Assembly: GCA_021413885.1 (NCBI GenBank)
Contig: JAIOPM010000008.1
Coordinates: 1-45,818, forward strand
DNA: 45,818 nt
From: Planctomycetota bacterium
GTDB lineage: Bacteria; Planctomycetota; UBA1135; GCA-002686595
Direction: 5' to 3'
Program-made: the position numbers and the translations under genes
Part shown: in pieces, positions 8,118-14,425 of the stretch
Numbering within the stretch: the stretch's first letter is position 1
Layout of the letters: each line of letters begins with the position of its first letter
Notes under the pieces: generated by a model
What the model saw: the letters and a program-made list of their open reading frames with translations, nothing else
What the model was told of the DNA's origin: nothing
Databases searched by the model: none

Positions 8118-8344
8118 CTCAGAGCCTGTGAAGGAATCTCCGCGTCGGCCCGAGACCGAGCGAGAACGCGTCGCGCTAGGAAGAACGACGACGCGACTTC
8201 TCTGGAAGTCGCGGAAGGAAGCCTCGGTGCCGCGAAGCGGCATCGAAACGACGCGGTGCGTCGTTTCGAAGAGGATCCCGATGACGACGCGCGGCGCGTT
8301 CGCAGCCGGTCGAAGCCAGCGTAGATTCCTTCACAGGCTCTCAG
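8118..8344. mobile_element. MITE-like element (217 bp) with 17-bp inverted repeats and 5-bp target duplication
   Basis: The ends are perfect 17-bp inverted repeats: AGCCTGTGAAGGAATCT at 8123-8139 and its complement at 8323-8339. CTCAG flanks both sides (8118-8122 and 8340-8344) as a target-site duplication. There is no transposase. Inside are three perfect hairpins: 8192-8213 (9-bp stem), 8228-8242 (6 bp) and 8243-8269 (12-bp stem). Peptide start codons 2 and 3 are 354 bp apart and start codons 1 and 2 are 568 bp apart; removing 222 bp (element plus one target copy) gives 346 bp, so the element inserted into an already tandem array. A matching transposase should be elsewhere in the genome. 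Confidence 0.8.
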
Positions 8345-8349
8345 CGACG

Positions 8350-8388
8350 AAAAGAGCGCCCGGCGCGCGACGCGCGCACCGAGCGCTC
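8350..8388 (-). terminator. Rho-independent terminator after peptide gene 2
   Basis: A minus-strand GC stem at 8354-8388 (arms near GAGCGC-CGG-GCGCGC and GCGCGC-CGG-GCGCTC, with one-base bulges) is followed directly by TTTT (8350-8353). It is the clearest of the three peptide-gene terminators. Confidence 0.7.
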
Positions 8389-8430
8389 CGAATCGGATCG
8401 CGGATCGCGACCCGCGGGGCCATCACGCGA

Positions 8431-8535
8431 TCAGATGGCGGGCGCGCACCAGCGCGGATCTTCCGAGCACAGCACGCACATAGTGTGGTACGGCGGACCC
8501 TTTTGCGGATCGACGGGCTTGACGACGAACTTCAT
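8431..8535 (-). CDS. Putative RiPP precursor peptide 2 (34 aa, three Cys)
   Basis: 34 codons. It starts MKFVVKPVDPQKGPPYH and continues T-M-C-V-L-C-S-E-D-P-R-W-C-A-P-A-I. AGAGGAG precedes the ATG with good spacing. The three cysteines are at residues 20, 23 and 30, exactly as in the sister peptides. Lys6 and Lys12, and Glu25 and Asp26, are possible acceptor and donor side chains for an ATP-grasp ligase; the cysteines and the variable aromatic Trp29 are possible radical SAM targets. It has its own promoter (8625-8653) and terminator (8350-8388), so dose and timing could be set independently of the modifying enzymes. The modification itself is inference. Confidence 0.75.
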   Translation of the reverse strand: MKFVVKPVDPQKGPPYHTMCVLCSEDPRWCAPAI

Positions 8536-8624
8536 GGACGACTCCTCTGAGTTGAAGACGCTGAAAGATTCGACTTTGCTCGCGCGGCGACCGCGGAGAG
8601 CGGCGCCTCGACGAGGGAGCACGA

Positions 8625-8653
8625 AGGTAGTCGGAATCCGCGCGGGCGTCGAG
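8625..8653 (-). promoter_or_regulatory. Promoter of peptide gene 2
   Basis: On the minus strand CTCGAC (8648-8653), a 17-bp spacer and CTACCT (8625-8630). The leader to the ATG at 8535 is about 83 nt and ends in a segment (CTTCAAC...GGAGTCGTCC) shared with gene 1. Confidence 0.5.
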
Positions 8654-8708
8654 GCCCGCCTTCGAGACGGCGGAGGGGAGCTCCCGACGAGCTCCACGAA
8701 TGCGAAGA

Positions 8709-8767
8709 GAGCGCCCGTGCGCGAACGCGCGTCGGACGCTCTCGAGTCGGATCGCAAGGTGCGATCC
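8709..8767 (-). terminator. Double hairpin after peptide gene 3
   Basis: A minus-strand hairpin GGATCGC/GCGATCC (8749-8767) is followed by a longer stem (8709-8741, GAGCGTCCG...CGGGCGCTC) and CTCTCTTCGC. Same architecture and nearly the same sequence as after gene 1. Confidence 0.6.
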
Positions 8768-8784
8768 GCGACGATGCGGTCAGC

Positions 8785-8889
8785 TCAGACCAGGTCGCCG
8801 CAGGCGCGCGGATCTTCGGAGCACAGCCAGCACATCGTGTGCGCGGGCGGAGCTTTCTGCGGATCGAGCGGCTTGACGATGAACTTCAT
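8785..8889 (-). CDS. Putative RiPP precursor peptide 3 (34 aa, three Cys)
   Basis: 34 codons. It starts MKFIVKPLDPQKAPPAH and continues T-M-C-W-L-C-S-E-D-P-R-A-C-G-D-L-V. GGGAG lies upstream of the ATG. It differs from peptide 2 mainly at positions 4, 8, 13, 16, 21, 29 and the last four residues, while Cys20, Cys23, Cys30, His17, Glu25, Asp26 and Pro27 are unchanged. Variation at position 21 (Met, Val, Trp) beside fixed cysteines is the pattern expected of a tailored core. It lies nearest the divergent biosynthetic operon, with 209 bp between the two start codons. No family match is recalled. Confidence 0.75.
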   Translation of the reverse strand: MKFIVKPLDPQKAPPAHTMCWLCSEDPRACGDLV

Positions 8890-8983
8890 CGATTGCACTC
8901 CCAAGGGTTGGAGACTTCGAGAGACTCGAACTCGGCTCGCCTCGGAGCCCGCGACGTTGCGGAACTCCGCGGAGCTCACGCGA

Positions 8984-9012
8984 AGCTACTCGGAGTCCGC
9001 GTGGGTGTCGAG
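8984..9012 (-). promoter_or_regulatory. Promoter of peptide gene 3
   Basis: On the minus strand CTCGAC (9007-9012), a 17-bp spacer and GTAGCT (8984-8989), giving a leader of about 88 nt. It shares the flanking sequence and exact spacing of the other two peptide promoters. The divergent operon must have its promoter in the remaining 86 bp; ATTAGG at 9065-9070 is a weak candidate. Confidence 0.5.
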
Positions 9013-9098
9013 GTCTCCGAAGGCGGAGCGTTGAACGTGGGACTGGCCGCCGCGGCGAGCCTCGATTAGGTTGGGCCCCGCTCTCGCCCGAGCACTGC

Positions 9099-9959
9099 AT
9101 GTTCGTCCTCCTCGGTTCGCGCGGTTCGAGTTTCGCGGAGGCCGTCGCGACGGCCCTGCGCGCGGCGGGCGTGGAGCGAGAGCGCGTCCGGACACTGGAT
9201 CTCGACGGACCGCTAGACGGCGAAGCGTTGACGATCGGACCCGACTTCGTGCGTTGGGGCGATCTCGATCTCACGCGAGCGGAAGCTCTGCTGCTCGAAC
9301 GTCCGTTGTTCTCGTGGCCGCAACCGATCGACGGCGCGGGCCGACGCGAGCTGCGCGCGCTGCGCTTGTCGGCGGTACTCGCTCTCGCGGAACGCGCACC
9401 GGTCTTCAATCCGCCGAACGCCGCGGAGTTCGTCGTCGCGCCGCCGCTCGCGCTCGATGCGCTCGCCGCGTGCGGTGTCGCGGTCAACCCGTGGCGCTAC
9501 GGTCCGCGCGACGACGGCACGCGCGCCTGGCGCGACGCGATCGGTCGCGTGCTCGACTACGAACCGCGTGCGCCCGCGGTCGGCGAAGTCGGGTGGAGTC
9601 CGGAGCCCGTCGACGGAACGTGGACGACCGTGCTGGTGATCGGCGACGCGATCGTCGCGAGCGCCGAGCACGCCGACCTCGCTGCATGGATCGGCGCGTC
9701 GAGCGCGCAGTCCGCGCGCGCGCCCGACGGTCTCGCGGACGCCGCCGTCGCGCTCGCGCGGCGCGTCAACACTGAACTCGGCCTGGCCTTCGCGGCGGTG
9801 ACGCTCGCGGGCCCGACCGAAGCACCGAGCGTCGTCGACGTCGACGCCGCGCCCGATCTCGGGGCCTGGGACCGCGCGGTCGACGGTGAAGTCGCACGCG
9901 CGGTGGCTCGTTCACTCGTCCAAGCGGCCGCGCGGGCGGTCGGGAGCAAGAAGCCATGA
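9099..9959 (+). CDS. Degenerate ATP-grasp-like protein of the peptide cluster
   Basis: 286 residues. The fold plan is that of a RimK-type ATP-grasp protein: an N-terminal pre-ATP-grasp region (LLLERPLFSWP), then PVFNPPNA (101-108), where these enzymes usually have the NPP turn before the ATP-binding lysine, and a C-terminal LGLAFAAVTLAG...VVDVDAAPDL (245-254) where active enzymes have Glu-x-Asn-x-x-Pro. Here both metal ligands are Asp (Asp247, Asp249), the lysine after NPP is missing and the central domain is short. It may be a catalytically dead partner or peptide-binding subunit for the intact ATP-grasp at 11178. First gene of the operon; its TGA overlaps the next ATG (ATGA). The family assignment is structural reasoning and moderate. 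Confidence 0.7.
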   Translation: MFVLLGSRGSSFAEAVATALRAAGVERERVRTLDLDGPLDGEALTIGPDFVRWGDLDLTRAEALLLERPLFSWPQPIDGAGRRELRALRLSAVLALAERAPVFNPPNAAEFVVAPPLALDALAACGVAVNPWRYGPRDDGTRAWRDAIGRVLDYEPRAPAVGEVGWSPEPVDGTWTTVLVIGDAIVASAEHADLAAWIGASSAQSARAPDGLADAAVALARRVNTELGLAFAAVTLAGPTEAPSVVDVDAAPDLGAWDRAVDGEVARAVARSLVQAAARAVGSKKP

Positions 9960-11181
9960 AGCCTTCGCGCTACAACCGACTCTTCCTTTCGTCGAACGGC
10001 TCGTGGCTCGCCTTCAACTCGTGGTCGACCGCGCTCGCGGAGATCGACCCGGAACAGAAGGACTTCGTCACGGCGCTGCTCGGCATCGCACCGATCTGCT
10101 CTACCTGACGATCGCGCCGACGCTCGACTGCAACTTCCGTTGCGACTACTGCTTCGAAGAGCACCTCAAGGTCTCGATGTCGAAGAAGGTGCAGGATCTC
10201 TTGCTCGCGTGGTGCGAGGCGAAGACGAAGACCTGCGAAGGCATCATCGTCAATTGGTACGGCGGTGAGCCGCTGTTGCCCTCGGCCTATCCGGTGGTCG
10301 AGCGCCTGAGCGAGCGCCTCCAAGCGATGTGTGCGAGCCGCGGCGTGAAGTACGAAGCCACGCTGATCACCAACGGCTTCTTCCTCGACCGCGAGAAGAT
10401 GTTGCGGTTGAAGGAGCTCGGCGTGGTCAAGGTGCAGGTCACGCTCGACGGTCCGCCGGACATGCACGACAAGCGTCGCCACTTGATCGGCGGGCGTGGG
10501 ACGTTCTGGCGCATCATGGAGAACCTGAAGGCGACCGTCGATCTCGCCGAGTTCCAGTTGCGGATCAACGTCGATGCGCGCAACGCGATGCGAGCGCTCG
10601 AGGTGCTCGACATCCTGAAGGAACAAGGGCTGCACGATCGCGTGCGTCCGTACATCGCCCAAGTCACGCACGACGGCGCGGCGTGCGGCAACATCCAGGA
10701 GCTCTGCTACTCGAGCAGTGACTTCGCGAAGATGGAGGTCGAGATCTATCGCGAGGCCGCGAAGCGCAACCTCGGCCTCTCGCGTTATCCGTTCCGCCTC
10801 GCGGGCGCGTTCTGCATCGCCGATCGCACCAACGGTTTCGTCGTCGCGCCGAACGGCCTGCTCTTCAAGTGCTGGCACGAAGTGACGATGAACCCCGAGA
10901 AGTCGGTCGGCAGCTTGCTCGACGCGCAGCAAGGGTTCCAAGCGTCGAACGAGAACAAGTGGCTCGCGTGGGATCCGCTGGCGAAGAGCGGTTGTCGCTC
11001 GTGCGAGGTCATGCCGCTCTGTCACGGCGGTTGTCCGCTCGAGGCGATGAAGCATCCGGAACGCGATCGCGGCGCGTGCGAGCAGTTCAAGTTCCACCTC
11101 GAGCCCCTGCTCGAGATCCGCCACCAACACGCGACTCCGGACAGCGGCTCCACGCCGGCACGCGACGTCGTCTGCAAATGA
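9956..11181 (+). CDS. Radical SAM/SPASM peptide maturase; frame broken near 10085
   Basis: The ATG at 9956 overlaps the previous stop and begins MKPSRYNRLFLSSNGSWLAF, the usual start of SPASM maturases, but this frame ends at TGA (10107-10109). The catalytic part is in the next frame: LTIAPTLDCNFRCDYCFEE holds the CxxxCxxC motif for the 4Fe-4S cluster that cleaves SAM (10129-10152), followed by WYGGEPLL and TLDGPPDMHD. The SPASM end has many cysteines (FCIAD, FKCWHE, then GCRSCEVMPLCHGGCPLEA and GACEQF) for auxiliary clusters. By family comparison about 40 residues between the halves are missing, so bases appear to be lost out of frame. The enzyme would modify the divergent Cys peptides, for example by thioether or C-C linkage. 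Decay or assembly fault must be settled. Confidence 0.8.
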
Positions 11182-12128
11182 TCCGCGTCGGCTTGATCGG
11201 CTCGCCGGAGCGCGAAGAGATCCAACGCCTCGAGCTGCGCCTCGAGGAACGCGGCGCCGAAGGCGTGATCTTCGACGTGCGCAACGATCCGGCGATCCGC
11301 ATGACGTCGTCGGGAGACGAGCTGATGGGCCGCGACTTGCGCGGCTTCACCGCGTTCTACGTCTCCGATCTCGCGCTGAAGCCGATCGGCGCGCGCGGCG
11401 CCGACGGCACGCTCGATCGCGAGCGCGGACCCGAGGTCCTCCGCGCGTCGCAACGCCACCTCGCGGCGTGGACCGCGTTGCTCGCTCGCGTCTCGCGCCG
11501 CGCGAAGGTCGCGAACGCGCCGCGCACGTGGGACCTGCACGGGGAGAAACCGTTCGAGAGCGCGAGCCTCCGCCGCCTCGGCGTGCTCTCGCCCGCGACG
11601 CTCGCCACCAACGATGCCGCGCGCCTCGTCGCGCCCGAGCTCGCGGGTCCCGATGGTTGGATCAAGAAGGGTTTGGTCGGCGGCTACGGTTACACGAGTC
11701 GGTTCACTCCCGCTGCCGACGCCGCGGCGGCTCGCGCCCTGCTCGACGGAAGCGCCGCGATGATCCAAGAGCGCGTCGTCGGCGTCAACGTGCGCATCTT
11801 CGTCGTCGCGGGCAAAGCGGTCGGCGCCGCGGAGATCCACACGGGTTCGGGGAACGAAGTCGACTCGCGCCGCAACCCGTCTCGCGTGCGCCGCATCACG
11901 GCGCCCGACGCCGCGCAGCGCACCGCGGAAACCGTCGCGCAGCACTGGGGCATGACGTTCGCCGCCGTCGACTTCATGCGCGACGAGAAGAGCAGCGCGT
12001 GGTCGGTGCTCGAGTGCAACTCGGCGCCGTTCTTCGTCGAGTTCGAGCGTCAGACCGGCATCGCGGTGTCGAGTTCGCTCGCCGATCACCTCGCGCAACG
12101 CGGCCGCGGCGCCGCGGCGCGGACTTGA
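11178..12128 (+). CDS. RimK-like ATP-grasp ligase of the peptide cluster
   Basis: 316 residues, starting at an ATG that overlaps the radical SAM stop (ATGA). The key features of an active ATP-grasp are present: WIKKGLVGGYGYTSR (161-175) with the lysines and flexible glycine loop, QERVVGVNVRIFVV (197-210), Asp265, and LECNSAPFF (278-286) with Glu279 and Asn281 as magnesium ligands. Such ligases form amide, ester or isopeptide bonds through an acyl phosphate; in graspetides and grasp-with-SPASM systems they act on ribosomal peptides. Here Glu25, Asp26 and the Lys or Ser residues of the three small peptides are plausible substrates, or an amino acid could be added to the peptide end. It is clearly distinct from the DcsG-like ligase at 2670. 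Confidence 0.85.
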   Translation: MIRVGLIGSPEREEIQRLELRLEERGAEGVIFDVRNDPAIRMTSSGDELMGRDLRGFTAFYVSDLALKPIGARGADGTLDRERGPEVLRASQRHLAAWTALLARVSRRAKVANAPRTWDLHGEKPFESASLRRLGVLSPATLATNDAARLVAPELAGPDGWIKKGLVGGYGYTSRFTPAADAAAARALLDGSAAMIQERVVGVNVRIFVVAGKAVGAAEIHTGSGNEVDSRRNPSRVRRITAPDAAQRTAETVAQHWGMTFAAVDFMRDEKSSAWSVLECNSAPFFVEFERQTGIAVSSSLADHLAQRGRGAAART

Positions 12129-12144
12129 ACGCGGCGAAGGCTCG

Positions 12145-12948
12145 ATGACTTCGTTCGCCGGCTTCGCGCGCGTCGACGGGCCGTTCGAGGATCGCTTGCT
12201 CGGCCGGTTGGTCGAGCTGATTCGCGGCGGCGCCGATCCGGAGTTCGCCTTTTTGCGGCGCACCGAAGTGCCGTGGGCCGAGCCGCGCGCGCCGCTCGCC
12301 GCGTTGCGCGTCGCGTTGGTGACGACCGCCGGACTTCATCGCCGCGGCGACGAGCCGTTCCGCGCGCTCGAAGAACCGCTCGGCGATCCGAGCTTCCGGC
12401 GCATCGCGCACTTGACGCCGCGCGAAGAGCTCGCGCTCGACGCGGGCTACGTCGATCCGAAGTACACGGCGCTCGATCCCGAGGTCGCGTTGCCGATGCG
12501 CGCGCTCGCGACGCTCGTCGAACGCGGCGTCGTCGGCTCGGTCGCGGCGCACCACTACAGCCTGGTCGGCGGCGTAATCCGTCCGCTGCCGGGCCTGGTC
12601 GAGAGCGCGGAAGTCGTCGCGCGCGCGCTGCGCGAGGAACGCGTCGACGCGGTCGTCGTCGCACCGAATTGCTCGATCTGCGTGCAGAGCGCGGCGCTCT
12701 TCGCGAGCGAGCTCGAGGCCCGCGGTTTCGCGACCGTCGCGCTGACCTTGATTCCGGAACTGACGCGCATCGTCGGCGCGCCGCGTTCGTTCGGCGTCCA
12801 CTTCCCGTTCGGCGCGCCGTTCGGCGCCCCTGACGACGCGGAGTTCCAAGCCGCGGTGCTCGGCGAAGCGCTCGAACTCCTCGCGACCGCGCACGCGCCG
12901 CGCACCCACGTCGACTCGCGTCACGCCTGGCGCAAGCCGACGAGCTGA
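12145..12948 (+). CDS. GrdB/PrdB-like (glycine/sarcosine/betaine or proline reductase B family) protein with CxxC
   Basis: 267 residues, 16 bp after the ATP-grasp gene in the same operon. VALVTTAGLHRRGDEPF (57-72) and HHYSLVGGVIRP (136-147) resemble the reductase component B family, in which GrdB and PrdB carry selenocysteine. The matching active-site region here is VVAPNCSICVQSAALF, with Cys176 and Cys179 as a CxxC pair and no in-frame TGA. Anaerobic amino-acid reductase partners (GrdA, GrdC) are absent, so the classical role is unlikely. Its place in a cysteine-peptide operon suggests a thiol or reductive step on the peptide or its cysteines. The family call is fairly good; the function is inference. 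Confidence 0.65.
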   Translation: MTSFAGFARVDGPFEDRLLGRLVELIRGGADPEFAFLRRTEVPWAEPRAPLAALRVALVTTAGLHRRGDEPFRALEEPLGDPSFRRIAHLTPREELALDAGYVDPKYTALDPEVALPMRALATLVERGVVGSVAAHHYSLVGGVIRPLPGLVESAEVVARALREERVDAVVVAPNCSICVQSAALFASELEARGFATVALTLIPELTRIVGAPRSFGVHFPFGAPFGAPDDAEFQAAVLGEALELLATAHAPRTHVDSRHAWRKPTS

Positions 12949-12973
12949 ACGCGCGCCGTCGGTGCGCGAGGGC

Positions 12974-12979
12974 TATCCT
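12974..12979 (+). promoter_or_regulatory. -10-like TATCCT before the metallopeptidase gene
   Basis: GGCTATCCTGG lies 29 bp before the ATG at 13009, and AAGGAG (12999-13004) supplies a ribosome site. The same CTATCCT core precedes the genes at 2670 and 16127. Confidence 0.4.
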
Positions 12980-13008
12980 GGCCCGCGCTCGAATCCCCAA
13001 GGAGTTCC

Positions 13009-14400
13009 ATGCGCGTCCTCGCTCCGTTGTTCTTCGTCTCGCTGCTCACGCCGTCGCTCGCCGCCCAAGAGGTCACGGAAGAGCGCGTGCGCGCCGCGTT
13101 CGCCGATGCGCGCGCAGGCGTCGAGAGCGTGCTCGGTGTGAAACTCGACGCGACGATCGAACTGAAGCTCGTCGAGGCGAAGGAAGCCGGCCAACGCGTC
13201 GCCGACGAGAACCTGCCGATGCTGCGCCTGCGTCAACCCGACGAGGACAAGGCGCGCGCCGAAGCGGACCGCCTCGGTGATGCGTACGCGCAGATGCTGT
13301 TCGCGAAGTACGCGTGGAGCACGCACGAGTTCCTCGTCATCACGAAGAGTTGGAACAACCAGGCGAAGCTGCTCGCGCGGCCCGAGTTGGGTTCGGATCA
13401 CACGCTGCGCGCGGTGATGGTGCACGAGCTCGTGCACGCGCTCGACGACGGCGCCTACGATCTCGGCGCGATCCTCGCGCGCACCGCCTCGGCCGACACG
13501 GCGACCGCTGTGAACGCGATCATCGAGGGCCACGCGCAGTTCGCCGCGCGGCGCGTGTGCACGGAACGCGGTTGGAGCGACGGGTTCGACACGTTGACCA
13601 ACGCGATCGGCGCGATCCCCGAATCGACCGCGAAGTCCGGTGAAGCCATGCTGCTGCTCCTGCGTGTGCAGAGCGCGCAGATGACGTTCGCCTACCACGA
13701 CGGCGAACGCTTCGTCGCCGCCCTCGACGCCGCCGGCGGCAGGGACGCGATCGCGCGCGCGTTCCGCGAGCCGCCGCTGGACGGCGAAACGATCATGCAC
13801 CCGGAGTGGTACCTCGATCCGACGAAGCGGCCGGCGGTGCTCTACGAGCTCGAGCCCGCGCTCGATCTGTTCGCGCAGCGCTTCCCCGCCGACGTCTGGA
13901 CGACGCAACGCTTGACGCTGCAGTCCGCACAAATCGCCGCGTCGTTGACGTTGCTGCCCGAGGAGCGCGCGAAGCGCATCGTCGATTCGATCCGCGCGGC
14001 GCGGATGATGTCGGCTCAACCGACGAAGTCGCTGAACTCGAAGCTGGTCGCGATGGTCGTCTTGGAATTCGACACCGACGCGTCGGCGCGCGCGTACGTC
14101 GACGCGGTGGCGGATCTCGGCAAGATCAAGGACGAGAAGATGAAGACCGGCGCGGTGCGGATCACCAGCTCGACCTCGAGCACGGTCGAACGTCCCGACG
14201 TCTACGGCGGCGTGCAGGAGAAGAAGATGAAGTCGGGCTTCACCGCGTTCGACGTCGCGTCGGTCGACGTCGGGCGCGGCAAGTTGGTCGTCGAAACCGT
14301 CTTCAGCGGCGAAACGCTCGAACGCGACGCGCACGTCGCGTTCGCCGTCGACGCCTTGAACGCGGTGCGACCGATCGCGGCGGTCGCGGAGAAGCGCTGA
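13009..14400 (+). CDS. Secreted HExxH metallopeptidase-like protein
   Basis: 463 residues. A signal peptide (MRVLAPLFFVSLLTPSLAA) is followed by a domain with VMVHELVHALDDG, a zinc HExxH motif at about residues 142-146, and 25-30 residues later AIIEGHAQFAARR, where the glutamate could be the third zinc ligand as in gluzincins. No family that I can name with confidence matches the rest. The C-terminal part (from about residue 330) is a separate region resembling a sensor or inhibitor-like domain. Good AAGGAG ribosome site. It is followed after 25 bp by the secreted amidase gene, so both may be co-expressed for breakdown of peptides or wall material outside the cytoplasm. Confidence 0.75.
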   Translation: MRVLAPLFFVSLLTPSLAAQEVTEERVRAAFADARAGVESVLGVKLDATIELKLVEAKEAGQRVADENLPMLRLRQPDEDKARAEADRLGDAYAQMLFAKYAWSTHEFLVITKSWNNQAKLLARPELGSDHTLRAVMVHELVHALDDGAYDLGAILARTASADTATAVNAIIEGHAQFAARRVCTERGWSDGFDTLTNAIGAIPESTAKSGEAMLLLLRVQSAQMTFAYHDGERFVAALDAAGGRDAIARAFREPPLDGETIMHPEWYLDPTKRPAVLYELEPALDLFAQRFPADVWTTQRLTLQSAQIAASLTLLPEERAKRIVDSIRAARMMSAQPTKSLNSKLVAMVVLEFDTDASARAYVDAVADLGKIKDEKMKTGAVRITSSTSSTVERPDVYGGVQEKKMKSGFTAFDVASVDVGRGKLVVETVFSGETLERDAHVAFAVDALNAVRPIAAVAEKR

Positions 14401-14425
14401 GCGCGAAAAGGAAAAGGAGTTCCCC

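Noticed and set aside
7790..8767. CRISPR-like or other regular repeats
   Set aside because: The repeats are the terminators, promoters and genes of three peptide units. There are no short direct repeats with uniform spacers.
9956..10130. Programmed ribosomal frameshift in the radical SAM gene
   Set aside because: No slippery heptamer or downstream structure was recognised, and expected family residues are missing, which a frameshift would not explain.
12145..12948. Aspartate/glutamate racemase
   Set aside because: Two cysteines first suggested a racemase, but they are a CxxC pair in one motif and the surrounding sequence fits the GrdB/PrdB family better.
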